Origin: Xaviernesmea rhizosphaerae
GTDB taxonomy: Bacteria > Pseudomonadota > Alphaproteobacteria > Rhizobiales > Rhizobiaceae
Direction of reading: 5' to 3'
Assembly (NCBI RefSeq): GCF_001938945.1
Contig: NZ_MKIO01000025.1
Coordinates: 121,319-185,318, forward strand
Length of the DNA stretch: 64,000 nt
Below, piece after piece: positions 37,766-47,513 of the stretch. The notes below the pieces were generated by a model. The model ran no database searches and was not told where the DNA came from. It saw only the letters and a list, made by a program, of their open reading frames with translations. Numbering within the stretch: the first letter of the stretch is position 1; the number at the start of each line of letters is the position of its first letter. Position numbers and translations under genes: made by a program.

Positions 37766-38494
37766 CTAGATTTCCGACAGGATCGCGTCACGGAACTGCC
37801 GCAGCGCCTCGGTGCGCCGCTGTGCCATCGCGCGGCCGGTGGCGGTCTGGAACGTATCGGCCAGCCGCAGGAGCTTGGTCTCGAAATGATCGAGCGCGAA
37901 GGCATGGTCATCCAGCGGCCGATGCTCGGCCATCGGATCGAGCGGATGAAACAGCCCGCCACCGGTGCGCCCGGCCACATAGAAGCAGCGCGCCACGCCG
38001 ATCAGGCCGATCGCATCGAGCCGGTCGGCATCCTGCACGATCGCCGCCTCCAGGCTCTCGATCGGAACGCGCGCCGAAAAGCTGTGGGCGTGAACCGCAT
38101 GGGCGACGGCCGCCCGGTCGGCCGCGCTCCAGCCCTCGGCGAGCAGGATTGTCTCCGCCCGCTCCGCCGCAAGCTTCGAGGCCTGGGCGCGCTGCGGCGA
38201 GGTCTTCTCGACAGACACGCAATCATGCAGCAGCACGGCGGCGGCGATCAGGCGCGGATCGCCGCCCTCCCCGGCCTGGATTGCCGCCGCATTGCGCCAG
38301 ACGCGCAGGATATGGCCTTCATCATGCGACCCGTCATTGCCGGCCGGTGACGAGAGCGGCAGGAGCCGCTCGGCCAGCGCCGTAAACGGGGCGAAATGGC
38401 CGGCCATGGTCGCCAGATCAGAGCATGCGGCCGGCATGGCCGGGGTTACTGGTTCATCTGTCGTCGCGCGTATCGTCTGGGGAAGGACGGTCAT
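37766..38494 (-). CDS. HD-domain phosphohydrolase (YedJ-like)
   Basis: 242-aa metal-dependent phosphohydrolase. Motifs are HDEGHILRVWRNA near 57, LLHDCVSVEKTSP near 89, and VQDADRLDAIGLIGVARCF. Substrate unknown. The ATG at 38494 with CAGGA upstream overlaps the 3' end of the DUF2339 gene by 41 nt; a start at 38437 would remove most of the overlap but has no ribosome site. Confidence 0.88.
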   Translation of the reverse strand: MTVLPQTIRATTDEPVTPAMPAACSDLATMAGHFAPFTALAERLLPLSSPAGNDGSHDEGHILRVWRNAAAIQAGEGGDPRLIAAAVLLHDCVSVEKTSPQRAQASKLAAERAETILLAEGWSAADRAAVAHAVHAHSFSARVPIESLEAAIVQDADRLDAIGLIGVARCFYVAGRTGGGLFHPLDPMAEHRPLDDHAFALDHFETKLLRLADTFQTATGRAMAQRRTEALRQFRDAILSEI

Positions 38495-41438
38495 CGGGAA
38501 AATCCTGCTCGGGCACCGGAGGCGTTGTTGCTGTGGTGCCAGAGCGCAGCGCGGCGGGCAAGGCCGGCATCCCCACGCCCGAAAGGATTTTCTGATAGAA
38601 CAGGCCGATGCCGATCAGGACGCCGCCGAGGCCGATGAAGGACAGCGCGCGCAGCACGCCTTCGAGGTTCGACATGTCGATGAGGAACACCTTGAGCACG
38701 GCCACCAGCACCAGGGCCGCCGAGGCCAGGCGCAGGGCAACCGCATGGCGGCGGGCGCCCGCGATCAAGAGCACCACCCCAAGCCCCAGCCAGACGGCGG
38801 AATAGGCGTAGGTTTCAGCCGGCAGAAACCCCTTCCAGCTGGCAATGCCTTCCCCATGCCAGACGCGGCGCACGCTGAGCGTCGCCCAGGCGAAGATCAT
38901 CAACCCGGCAGCCGCGCCGATCAGCGTGACATAGGCCTTGGGCCGGCGCACGGTCGCGAGATAAGCCAGACCGGCAAAGCCCAGACCGGGCAGGAGATAG
39001 CCGAGGCCGAGGAGATCGACGAGCGGATAGCGACCCAGCGGCTCGCCGGTGAAATAGGGATTGAGCGCGATCAGATGGGCGATGAGCACCAGCCCCACCG
39101 ACACCGCGGAAAGTGCCATGCTCCCGAGGCGGAAGAAGCGGCTGGGGCTGCGCCGCTCCAGAACGGTGAGGATCGCTGAGGCGCCGATGAGCAGCAGGGT
39201 GTAGATCGCCTGCTCGCCCAGAGACGGTACGGAGGCATCGATGACACCGCCATGCAAGGCGTGGCGCACCAGCATGCCGATCGTCAACAGCAGGAACAGG
39301 CATCCCAGCGCCTGCAGCAGCTCGCGCGCGCGGGCATCCGGCCAGGCGCGCAGGCGCCAGGCGGCAAGGATCAGCGTCAGCGCCGGCAGGCCATAGCCCG
39401 GCAGCAGCGCATTGAAGAGCGGCGTGCGCCCCAGCGCCTCGGCCGGCACGATGGTCGGCAAGGCTGCATAGCGCGCCAGCAGGATGGCGGCCGCCAGCAC
39501 GGTGATGAAGGGCAGCGCCGGAAACGCGCGCCAGCCCGTTGCCAGCGTGAAGCCGAGGCCGGCCAGCGCAATGATGAGCACGGTTGCCAGCCCATTGCCG
39601 CTGGCATGGGCGGCAAGGGCGATCAGGCCCAGAGCGCCGGCCATCAGCAGGCCGCGCGCGGTCTCGCCCGGCGCTTGCGGCGAGACCGGCCAGCGCGCCG
39701 TCGCCTCCGTCAGCGCAAGCAGCAGGGCCGCGAGCGCCAGGCACAGCAGCTGATGCAGCAGATCCTGGGCGAAGACGCCGACCATCAGGAACGAAAGACC
39801 CATCAGCCCGACCGGCGTCAGGCCGGCGATCGCCGCCGCCAGCCGGCCGGTCGGCGGCCGTTCAGACGCCGGCATCATCCTGAGGCGCAGGCCCGGCCAG
39901 GCGAAAGCGATGAGGAGGAACGACAGGCCGGCGGCAAAGGCGGCAACCGTCCAGTTCGGTGGCGGCGCGCCGAGCATGGCGCCCGACGGCGTCAGCAGAT
40001 CGGCATAGAGGTCTACCGCGCCGACGGCGCCGAAAGCGGCCGCAAGCGCCGGATAGAGCATGCCCCGGCGCAGCGCCGCGAGGATGGCCAGCGCGGCAAG
40101 CACGGCCGAGGCCTGCGAAATGCCGTCCAGCGGGCGATCAAGCGAGAGTGTGGCAAGCGCCAGCGCCGAGAGGAAGACGGTGAGCGCCAGCGTGAAGGTA
40201 ATGCCAAGAAAAGGCACGCGCAGCGGCGCGAGCCAGGGGCGGCGCGGGCGATCAGGCATGTCCGCAGGTGCGGTCCCCGGCGCAGCGGCTGCGGCATCCG
40301 GCTTGTCCGACGCGACAGGGATTTCACGTTCGGCGCCGGCTGTGGCGGCATCAGGCGCATCGGCTTCGCGCCGGTGGCCGAGCGCTGCGGCCGGCCAGAT
40401 CAGGCCGGTGCCGGCGATCATCACCAGAAGTGCTGTGACGATCGGCAGCTCGTCGGTCATGCCCGAGCCGAGCAAAGCGAGCAGGATCCAGCCGAGCAGG
40501 CCAAGATTGGCGAGCGCGGGCACGATGCGCCAGCCCTTGAGCCGGGCGGCGAGCGCCGTGCCGGTCCAGGCAATGGCGAGAAACAGAAACAGCGCCCAGA
40601 AATTGGGATCGTCGGAGGAGACCAGCGCCGGCGTGATCAGCGATCCGGCGAGCCCCAGCCCGGCCAGGGCCTGACCATAGCGCAGCGACAGCGCCACCAC
40701 GCCGAGCGAGACCGCCGACAGGAGCAGATAGGCCGAAACAGGGCCGATAAAGCCGTAAAGCGCATGGGCGGCATAAAGCGCGCCGAAAAGACTGGCCGCA
40801 CCGGCCGCCGTCAGCACGCCGGGGATCATCGCATTGGAAAAGCGGGCGGACAGCGCGGGCACGGCCCGTCGGCGAACGATCTCGCCCGCTCCGATCAGCG
40901 CCAGACCGAAGAGAAGCGCCAGCGCCACCCGGATCCCCGGCCCGACCAGCCCCGCCTCGATCGAATAGCGCACCAGGAAGATGCCGCCGAGCGCGAGCGC
41001 CAGACCGCCGGTCCACACGGCCCAGCGCGCGCCGAGCCGGCTTTCCAGGCTTTCCAGCCGGGGTGCAGCCACGGCATCGACCGGGCCGCTCTCGGGAAAG
41101 GCCGCGTCGCCCTTCGCTTTGGGCGCAGGCTCGCCGCGCGCCGCGCGCTCCAGCGCCGCGCCGACCTCCGCCTGGGCGCGCTCTGCCTGTGCGCCCGGCC
41201 AGACGGCGGTCAGACCATCCTCCGCCGGCAATGCCGCGCCGTCGGCGGGCGCCACCTCCGCCAGAGGTTGCGGCAGGCTCTCCGGCTGTCCACCGGCAAG
41301 GCCGGGCAGGACGGCACGCAGGGCGGCGATCTCGGCCTTGAGCGCCTTGACTTCGCTGGCGAGGCGCTCCTCGGTGCGGCGCGCACGGGCAAAGGCCAGA
41401 AGCGCCAGCAGAAAGGCACCGAGCATCAAAAGGTCCAT
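38454..41438 (-). CDS. DUF2339 domain-containing membrane protein
   Basis: 994-aa protein with a short N-terminal helix ([17 protein letters not shown]), a coiled-coil stretch (RTEERLASEVKALKAEIAAL), a Pro/Ala/Glu linker to about residue 130, then more than twenty hydrophobic segments. It fits the large polytopic DUF2339 family of unknown function. The start at 41438 shares its A with the recO stop (TGATG), so translation is coupled; GGAG lies eight bases before it. Confidence 0.85.
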   Translation of the reverse strand: MDLLMLGAFLLALLAFARARRTEERLASEVKALKAEIAALRAVLPGLAGGQPESLPQPLAEVAPADGAALPAEDGLTAVWPGAQAERAQAEVGAALERAARGEPAPKAKGDAAFPESGPVDAVAAPRLESLESRLGARWAVWTGGLALALGGIFLVRYSIEAGLVGPGIRVALALLFGLALIGAGEIVRRRAVPALSARFSNAMIPGVLTAAGAASLFGALYAAHALYGFIGPVSAYLLLSAVSLGVVALSLRYGQALAGLGLAGSLITPALVSSDDPNFWALFLFLAIAWTGTALAARLKGWRIVPALANLGLLGWILLALLGSGMTDELPIVTALLVMIAGTGLIWPAAALGHRREADAPDAATAGAEREIPVASDKPDAAAAAPGTAPADMPDRPRRPWLAPLRVPFLGITFTLALTVFLSALALATLSLDRPLDGISQASAVLAALAILAALRRGMLYPALAAAFGAVGAVDLYADLLTPSGAMLGAPPPNWTVAAFAAGLSFLLIAFAWPGLRLRMMPASERPPTGRLAAAIAGLTPVGLMGLSFLMVGVFAQDLLHQLLCLALAALLLALTEATARWPVSPQAPGETARGLLMAGALGLIALAAHASGNGLATVLIIALAGLGFTLATGWRAFPALPFITVLAAAILLARYAALPTIVPAEALGRTPLFNALLPGYGLPALTLILAAWRLRAWPDARARELLQALGCLFLLLTIGMLVRHALHGGVIDASVPSLGEQAIYTLLLIGASAILTVLERRSPSRFFRLGSMALSAVSVGLVLIAHLIALNPYFTGEPLGRYPLVDLLGLGYLLPGLGFAGLAYLATVRRPKAYVTLIGAAAGLMIFAWATLSVRRVWHGEGIASWKGFLPAETYAYSAVWLGLGVVLLIAGARRHAVALRLASAALVLVAVLKVFLIDMSNLEGVLRALSFIGLGGVLIGIGLFYQKILSGVGMPALPAALRSGTTATTPPVPEQDFPDDRPSPDDTRDDR

Positions 41439-42373
41439 CAGCGAGGCTCCGTGTCGTTCAAGGTAGGCGTGCCGGCAGGGCACGCCAGGGAATCGGCATC
41501 GTTCGCGCGGTCATCACGCGCTGGCGCGGCTCGGTCGCTCCCGATTTCGGACGCCTGGCCGGCCTCCCCTATCTGGGACAGGCGCACGGCCGGACCAGAG
41601 GCCGAGACGGAATCAGCGGAAGGGACCAACTCCGCGCCGGGCGCGCGCGCCTTCAGGGCCCGCAACGCGGCCTGCACGAAGCCTTCGCGGGCGGCCGATG
41701 CCGGAAGGCCGCGCGGGTCATACACATGCCGATGCAGGAAATAGCCGGTCATGCGGAAGGCCTCGACCAGCGCAGCGTGATCGGCCGCCCCACCCGTATC
41801 GGTCAGGAACGGCGGAAGGGTGAAGAGCCTGTCGGCATAGGGCGCGCCGGCCGCGCGGGAAACGGCCCGCCCCGTCTTGGGCGAGACATAGGCAAGGTCG
41901 TCGCGCGTGCCGGTGGCCCCGCATTGGATGAGATCCAGGCCGAAGCCGAGGTCGTTGAGCACTGCGATCTCGAAACGGATGAACAGCTCCCCGGCCTCGG
42001 ACGGGTCCTCCATATGGTCGAGGATCACATCCAGCGCCTCGAACAAATGGGGGTGCGGATCGCGCTCCGGCAGCAGCCGCAGCAGCATGGCCAGCGCCTG
42101 GACGCCATAGACCGAGGTGGCGGCCTCCATCAGCCGGGCGGCCCGCAGCCGCAGGGGCTCGATGCGGAATTCGCCCATATGCTCGTCCAGACGGGCGCGC
42201 CAGGTGAGCTCCACCAGATTGCCGGATTGCAGCACCGGCTGCATCGCCCGCGAGCGGCCGCCGCGCACGATGCCGAGATGGCGGCCATGGTCGCGGCTCA
42301 TCACCTCGGCGACGACGGAGGCTTCGCCCAGACGCTTGATGCCGAGCACCACGGCTTGATCGGTCCATTGCAT
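41438..42373 (-). CDS. recO: DNA repair protein RecO
   Basis: 311-aa recombination mediator acting with RecR in the RecFOR pathway to load RecA. The OB-fold N terminus ([20 protein letters not shown]) and the family core to about residue 245 are present. The last 65 residues (Ser/Ala/Asp-rich) extend beyond the usual 240-250 aa and look disordered. Its stop is coupled to the DUF2339 start. Confidence 0.92.
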   Translation of the reverse strand: MQWTDQAVVLGIKRLGEASVVAEVMSRDHGRHLGIVRGGRSRAMQPVLQSGNLVELTWRARLDEHMGEFRIEPLRLRAARLMEAATSVYGVQALAMLLRLLPERDPHPHLFEALDVILDHMEDPSEAGELFIRFEIAVLNDLGFGLDLIQCGATGTRDDLAYVSPKTGRAVSRAAGAPYADRLFTLPPFLTDTGGAADHAALVEAFRMTGYFLHRHVYDPRGLPASAAREGFVQAALRALKARAPGAELVPSADSVSASGPAVRLSQIGEAGQASEIGSDRAAPARDDRANDADSLACPAGTPTLNDTEPR

Positions 42374-42553
42374 GACCGGGTTTTACAGGGCGCGCGCCGC
42401 GTGAACAAGCAGGCGAGAGGGTGCGCGGACAGCCGCCCCCAGCTCATCCGCCGCGCTGGGACTTCTGCCGATGAGCCTGCCGCTTCGCCGGCACCTGCCA
42501 GGCTCGGCTCGCATGTGACTTTCCCGCTCCGGACAAGGGCCGGGCAAAAAGGC

Positions 42554-43519
42554 TCAGGCCGCCTTCTGCCAGACGCCCTCGCCGGGAAGATGCTCCCGCC
42601 CATGGGCGATGGAGAAATCCTGCAGCGGGCCGAGGGGAACGATTCCCGTCGGGTTCAGATGGGCGATCGAGTAGTAGCCGCGCTTGATGTGATCGATGCG
42701 CACGGTCGCGGCAATGCCGGGCCATTGCAGGATTTCGCGCAGATAGGCCTGGAGATTGGCATAGTCGGCGAGCTGGCGCAGGTTGCACTTGAAAACGCCG
42801 TGATAGGCGGCATCGAAGCGGATCAGCGTCACGAACAGGCGGATATCGGCCTCGGTAAAGAAGGCGCCGGCGAGATAGCGATGCGTGGCCAGATGCGCCT
42901 CCAGCCGGTCGAGCATGGCGAAGACGTCGTTGACGGCCGCCTCATAGGCGGCCTGGCTCTTGGCGAAGCCGGCGCGGTAGACGCCATTGTTGAGGCTGTC
43001 ATAGATCAGGCCGTTCCAATGATCGATCTCGCCGCGCAGCGCCTGCGGATAGAAATCGCTTCTGTTGCCGGTGAGATCATCGAAGGCGTGGTTGAGGATG
43101 CGCAGGATATCGGCGGATTCGTTGTTGACGATGCGCCCTTCCTGCCGGTCCCAGAGAACCGGCACCGAGACCTTGCCGGTGTAATGCGCGTCGGACGTGG
43201 TGTAGAGCTGATGCTGGAAGCGGATCGGCGGCGCCTTCGGGCCGGCGTCGACGGGGATGTCGTAGCGCCAGCCATCCTCGCCCAGTTCCGGCTCTGATAC
43301 GGCAATGGGCAGGATCTCCTCCAGCCCTTTCAGCGCCCGCATCATCAGCGTGCGCGAGGCCCAGGGGCAGATATAGGCGACGAAGAGCTGATAGCGGCCC
43401 GGCTCGGCGGCAATCTTCAGATCGCGAAACCGCGTCGGCTCGCGATGAAAGGCGCCGTTCTTCATTTCGCTGGCGGCGACATCGTCCTTGACCCAGCGGC
43501 CGTCGACAAGCTGCGGCAT
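42554..43519 (-). CDS. Glutathionyl-hydroquinone reductase (Xi-class GST)
   Basis: 321-aa glutathione transferase with the Cys-Pro-Trp-Ala site (Cys51, YICPWASRT) that removes glutathione from glutathionyl-hydroquinones, as in YqjG/PcpF. Further family marks are GWRYDIPVDAG, LWDRQEGRIVNNESADI, and SLNNGVYRAGFAKSQAAYE. I start at ATG 43519 with AAGGAG upstream. It sits between era and recO, which are neighbours in many relatives, so it may be an insertion. Confidence 0.92.
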   Translation of the reverse strand: MPQLVDGRWVKDDVAASEMKNGAFHREPTRFRDLKIAAEPGRYQLFVAYICPWASRTLMMRALKGLEEILPIAVSEPELGEDGWRYDIPVDAGPKAPPIRFQHQLYTTSDAHYTGKVSVPVLWDRQEGRIVNNESADILRILNHAFDDLTGNRSDFYPQALRGEIDHWNGLIYDSLNNGVYRAGFAKSQAAYEAAVNDVFAMLDRLEAHLATHRYLAGAFFTEADIRLFVTLIRFDAAYHGVFKCNLRQLADYANLQAYLREILQWPGIAATVRIDHIKRGYYSIAHLNPTGIVPLGPLQDFSIAHGREHLPGEGVWQKAA

Positions 43520-43654
43520 TCGCCCTCTCCTTCTTTCGTGCACCGAAAGACAGGTGACAGGGGAAAGCGTGTTCGGCAAGCCGGCGATCCGGCAACTGAC
43601 TGTGCACCGGAGCAGTGACGATCGACATCAGACCGTCACCGAGCGCATCGCGTT

Positions 43655-44605
43655 TCAGCCCCTGGGAAATTCCAGCCCCATCTCGCGGAAGCGGGCGGGA
43701 TCGTCGCCCCAGTTCTCGCGCACCTTGACGAACAGGAAGAGGTGGACGGGCTGCTCCAGGATCTCGGAAATCTCCTTGCGCGCCGCGGTGGAGATCGCCT
43801 TGATCGCCTCGCCCTGCTTGCCGAGCGCGATCTTCTTCTGGCTCTCGCGCTCGACATAGATCACCTGCTCGATGCGCACTGAGCCGTCCTTGCGCTCCTC
43901 CCACTTCTCCGTCTCGACATGCGAGGCATAGGGAAGCTCCTGGTGCAGGCGCAGGAACAGTTTCTCGCGGGTGATCTCGGCGGCGAGCTGGCGCATGGGC
44001 AGGTCCGAGATCTGGTCCTCCGGATAGTACCAGGGGCCTTCCGGCAGGGTCTTGGCCAGATAGTCGAGGAAGTCCTCGCAGCCGGAGCCGGTCGCGGCCG
44101 ACAGCATGAAGGTGCGGTCGAAGGCCACGGTCTCGTTGGCGGCGGAGGCGAGCTTCAGCAGGTCTTCCGGCCGCACACGGTCGATCTTGTTCAGAACCAG
44201 GATCTTCGGCTGGCGGACTTCCTTCAGCCCTTCGAGGATCGCCTCGGTATCGCCGCGCAGGCCGCGCTCGCTATCGACCAGCAGCACCACGAGATCGGCA
44301 TCCTTGGCACCGCCCCAGGCGGTGGTGACCATGGCGCGGTCCAGCCGGCGGCGCGGCTTGAAGATGCCGGGCGTGTCCATGAAGACGATCTGCGCCCGCT
44401 CGTGAATGGCGATGCCGCGTACGATGGCCCGCGTCGTCTGCACCTTATGGCTGACGATTGTGACCTTGGCGCCCACCAGCCGGTTGACGAGGGTGGACTT
44501 GCCGGCATTGGTCGCGCCGATCAGCGCGACGAAGCCGGAATGGGTCGGCGTGTCCACGGCACTCTCGGGGGCGCTCTCGGGGCCAGAGGGGATCTCGTCG
44601 CTCAT
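43655..44605 (-). CDS. era: GTPase Era
   Basis: 316-aa ribosome-assembly GTPase binding 16S rRNA. G1 GATNAGKST begins at residue 30, G3 is FMDTPGIF, G4 LNKIDRV, G5 near LSAATGSG. The C-terminal KH domain ends the protein (HLFLFVKVRENWGDDP). Start overlaps the rnc stop by 4 nt. The N terminus has an extra 20 acidic residues compared with the E. coli protein. Confidence 0.96.
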   Translation of the reverse strand: MSDEIPSGPESAPESAVDTPTHSGFVALIGATNAGKSTLVNRLVGAKVTIVSHKVQTTRAIVRGIAIHERAQIVFMDTPGIFKPRRRLDRAMVTTAWGGAKDADLVVLLVDSERGLRGDTEAILEGLKEVRQPKILVLNKIDRVRPEDLLKLASAANETVAFDRTFMLSAATGSGCEDFLDYLAKTLPEGPWYYPEDQISDLPMRQLAAEITREKLFLRLHQELPYASHVETEKWEERKDGSVRIEQVIYVERESQKKIALGKQGEAIKAISTAARKEISEILEQPVHLFLFVKVRENWGDDPARFREMGLEFPRG

Positions 44606-45327
44606 GCCTTGTCCTTCTCCGTGCGCCCGGCAGCCTGCGTCCAGACCCCTTCGCGCTCCAGAATGTTGGTGGCGGCCGCCTGTTCGGCCGCGCGTTTCGA
44701 CCGGTCGACGCCCGTGGCGGGCGCCAGTCCGGGAATTTCGACCGTCACCGTGAAGCGCGGATCGTGATCCGGGCCCGAGCGGTCGTCAACGCGATAATGC
44801 GGGGTGACGGCGAAACGGGCGTGGGCCCATTCCTGCAGCTCCGTCTTGGCATCGCGCCGCGCGCCCTCGGCGCTGGCGGCGCGGTCTTCCCAATGAGCCA
44901 TGACGAAGCCGCGCGCCGCCTCCAGCCCACCATCGAGATAGATGGCGGCGATCAGCGCCTCGACCACGTCGGCCCGGATGTTCAGCACGTGCTTGCCGGT
45001 GAGCTTGCGCACATCGGCGCCTGTCCGGATGAAGCGTTCGAGCTTCAGCCGGTCGGCGATGGCCGCGCAGCTCTCGGCGCTGACCAGCTGGTTCAGCCGC
45101 ACGGACAGCTCGCCCTCATTGGCCTCGCGAAAGGTCTTGAACAGAAGCTCGGCCACGCACAGGCCCAGCACACGGTCGCCCAGAAACTCCAGCCGCTCGT
45201 AATCCGAGCCCTTGGCCCGGCGCGCGCTGGAATGGGTCAAGGCGCGGTCGAGCCGCGCCTTGTCCTCAAAGCTGTAACCCAGCACCTCTTCCAGCGCCTG
45301 GCGGTCTTCCGGCGTCAGCTTGCGCAT
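44602..45327 (-). CDS. rnc: Ribonuclease III
   Basis: 241-aa double-strand-specific RNase processing rRNA and regulatory RNAs. The signature YERLEFLGDRVLG is at 43-55; a dsRNA-binding domain covers roughly 165-235 (KTELQEWAHARF to RAAEQAAATNIL). I start at ATG 45327 (MRKLTPE); an in-frame upstream extension would overlap lepB. It lies 4 bp behind lepB and overlaps era by 4 nt. Confidence 0.96.
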   Translation of the reverse strand: MRKLTPEDRQALEEVLGYSFEDKARLDRALTHSSARRAKGSDYERLEFLGDRVLGLCVAELLFKTFREANEGELSVRLNQLVSAESCAAIADRLKLERFIRTGADVRKLTGKHVLNIRADVVEALIAAIYLDGGLEAARGFVMAHWEDRAASAEGARRDAKTELQEWAHARFAVTPHYRVDDRSGPDHDPRFTVTVEIPGLAPATGVDRSKRAAEQAAATNILEREGVWTQAAGRTEKDKA

Positions 45328-45331
45328 CGGC

Positions 45332-46075
45332 TCAGTGCACCGCCTTGAAGATGCGGTCGTAGCGCAGATTGGTCGGCCATTTCCAGACCTCGCGGAAGGA
45401 GGTGTCATGGCCGAGCGAGAAGAAGATCAGGCTGGCGCGGCCGACCAGGTTTTCCGCCGGGACATAACCCACGTCAAAGCGGCTGTCGGCGGAATTGTCG
45501 CGGTTGTCGCCCATCATGAAATAATGGTCCGGCGGCACGACGAATTCCTGGGTGTTGTCGCCGCGCGAATTCGGGAACTGGTCGAGCGTGTCATAGGTCG
45601 CGCCATCATCCAGCGTCTCGCGATAGACAGGCACCTCGGCGCCGGTGTCATACTGGTCGTCGGCGCGGAAGCTGCCGTCGGGCACGCGCGGCACTGGCTT
45701 GTCGTTGATGTAGAGGATGCTGTCGCGCACCTGGATCTTGTCGCCCGGCAGACCGATCACGCGCTTGATGTAGTCGATGTCGGGATTGGGCGGAAAGCGG
45801 AAGACCACGACGTCGCCGCGCTTGGGCTGCGAACCGAAGATGCGGCCGGAAAAGATGTCGGGCGACAGCGGCAGCGAATATTTGGAATAGCCATAGGCGA
45901 ATTTGTTGACGAAGATATAGTCGCCGACGAGCAGGGTCGGCATCATCGAGCCCGAGGGGATGGTGAAGGGCTGGAACAGGACGGTGCGGATCACCAGCGC
46001 CAGAAGCAGCGCCTGGATGATGATCTTCACGTTCTCCCAGAGTCCGCTTTCCTTTTTCTCGATCTTCTCAACCAC
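45332..46075 (-). CDS. lepB: Signal peptidase I
   Basis: 247-aa inner-membrane serine protease removing signal peptides. The catalytic dyad is Ser43 (PSGSMMPTL) and Lys104 (DYIKRVIGLPGD); GDNRDNSADSR near the C terminus is the third family box. One N-terminal membrane segment (VKIIIQALLLALVIRTVLF). Directly upstream of rnc. Confidence 0.96.
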   Translation of the reverse strand: MVEKIEKKESGLWENVKIIIQALLLALVIRTVLFQPFTIPSGSMMPTLLVGDYIFVNKFAYGYSKYSLPLSPDIFSGRIFGSQPKRGDVVVFRFPPNPDIDYIKRVIGLPGDKIQVRDSILYINDKPVPRVPDGSFRADDQYDTGAEVPVYRETLDDGATYDTLDQFPNSRGDNTQEFVVPPDHYFMMGDNRDNSADSRFDVGYVPAENLVGRASLIFFSLGHDTSFREVWKWPTNLRYDRIFKAVH

Positions 46076-46391
46076 GTGGTCTTTTCCTTCGATTGGCCGC
46101 CGCCGGCCGCGCCGTCATCGAGGGGCGCTTCGGCGGGTATGGAGCTGGCGGCCTTTCCCGGCCGGCGCAACCACCCGACAAGAATGGCGCCGACCGCGCG
46201 GGACGTGGCCTTTGGAGGGTTTTCACGAGCAGCGGCGCTGCCGGAGCGGCGGCGCGCCTGCGGGGCGAAAACCCTCGTTCATATGATTTGCCGGATTGCC
46301 TCGAAAAGCCGGCCCGGACATCCGCCGCATCTGCCGCAGCCCCTGCCCCGCAAGGAGCAGATCAAGGGCCAGGCATCCCGCGCTGCATGCT
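46076..46391. other. Intergenic region between acpS and lepB
   Basis: 316 bp, both neighbours on the minus strand. No gene, no clear hairpin and no repeat that I can support. A lepB promoter may be here. Confidence 0.4.
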
Positions 46392-46811
46392 CTACTCGCT
46401 TCCGTCACGCTCGGCAACGGGCAGCGCCTCGATTATCACGAATGCCTGGGCCAGCGGAAAATCGTCGGTAATGGTCAGATGGACGGCCGCGCGATGGCCC
46501 GGGGGCGTCAGCTCCGCCAGCTTTTGCGCGGCGCCACCGGTCAGCGCCATGGTCGGCTTGCCGCTCGGCAGGTTGACCACGCCCATGTCCTTCCAGAACA
46601 CGCCCTGGGCCAGACCGGTGCCCAAGGCCTTGGAACAGGCCTCCTTGGCAGCAAAGCGCTTGGCATAGGAGGCGGCACGGTTGGCGCGGCGCTCCGACTT
46701 GGCGATCTCGATCTCGGTGAAGCACCGCGTCGCAAAACGCTCGCCGAACCGGTCGAGCGATTTTTCGATGCGACGGATGTCGATAAGATCGCTGCCGATC
46801 CCGATGATCAT
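46392..46811 (-). CDS. acpS: Holo-[acyl-carrier-protein] synthase
   Basis: 139-aa phosphopantetheinyl transferase activating ACP for fatty acid synthesis. The Mg-binding Asp8 ([11 protein letters not shown]) and Glu57 ([14 protein letters not shown]) are present. Length and motif match AcpS. It leads the acpS-lepB-rnc-era group. Confidence 0.95.
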   Translation of the reverse strand: MIIGIGSDLIDIRRIEKSLDRFGERFATRCFTEIEIAKSERRANRAASYAKRFAAKEACSKALGTGLAQGVFWKDMGVVNLPSGKPTMALTGGAAQKLAELTPPGHRAAVHLTITDDFPLAQAFVIIEALPVAERDGSE

Positions 46812-46946
46812 GGCCTGTCCTTTCTCACGCGCCTGGCGTCATGCCTTTTGCCCGATGCGTCCGGGCTGCCGGCATCCGTCACGCGACCGGCCTCTTTTCC
46901 CGCAAGGCGCATATAAGGCTCGTGGCAGGCTGCGCCAAGCCGGCAC

Positions 46947-47513
46947 TCAGGGAAGCGAGCGACTGGCGCCGAAACGGGCGAGCCGGCGCGCGGCACGCCG
47001 GGCATTGTAAAGCCGGACCGAAAAATAGGTCGCGGCATAGGCGAGAGCTCCCATCCCGGTGGCGAGCGGCACCATGCCCACCAGCATCGGCTTCAGCACC
47101 GGCGCCCAGAGCTCGCCGAGATCGAGATGGGACAGCCCGTCGAGAAGATCGCCGCCGGAGACGGGCTTCTCCTGGTCGAGACCGAGGATGGCGGCGCCGA
47201 TCTCATAGATGGAAAAGAGAATGAGCGGAATGGTCAGCGGATTGGCCAGCGTGGTGGCGATCGCGGCCGAAACCAGCGAGGCCGACAGAAGATAGGCCAC
47301 GGCCAGCGCGATCAGCACGTGAAGCCCCAGAAAGGGCGTCATGGCCGAGGCCGTGCCGGCGGCCGCGCCGAGCGCGATCTTGTGGGGAGAGGAGGAAAGC
47401 CTGAGGACCCGCAGCGAGAGATAGCGCCAGCCGCGCATGGCGCCCTTGCGTGGCCATACCGCCTGCCGAAGTCGTTCCTGCCGACGGAGCGGCTGTCTGC
47501 GTCTGAACACCAT
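46947..47513 (-). CDS. DUF2062 domain-containing membrane protein
   Basis: 188-aa protein with two to three hydrophobic segments (LGLHVLIALAVAYLLSASLV, and AIATTLANPLTIPLILFSIY). SSPHKIALGAAAGTASAMTP is the DUF2062 entry motif. I choose ATG 47513 (MVFRRRQP), as rhizobial relatives start MxFRRRxP; an ATG seven codons upstream is possible. No known function. Confidence 0.85.
   Translation of the reverse strand: MVFRRRQPLRRQERLRQAVWPRKGAMRGWRYLSLRVLRLSSSPHKIALGAAAGTASAMTPFLGLHVLIALAVAYLLSASLVSAAIATTLANPLTIPLILFSIYEIGAAILGLDQEKPVSGGDLLDGLSHLDLGELWAPVLKPMLVGMVPLATGMGALAYAATYFSVRLYNARRAARRLARFGASRSLP

Noticed and set aside
39252..41744. Plus-strand open frame of about 830 codons opposite the DUF2339 gene
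   Set aside because: It mirrors the codon pattern of the DUF2339 gene in a GC-rich genome; its translation is rich in Arg, Gln, His and Gly without any recognisable domain.
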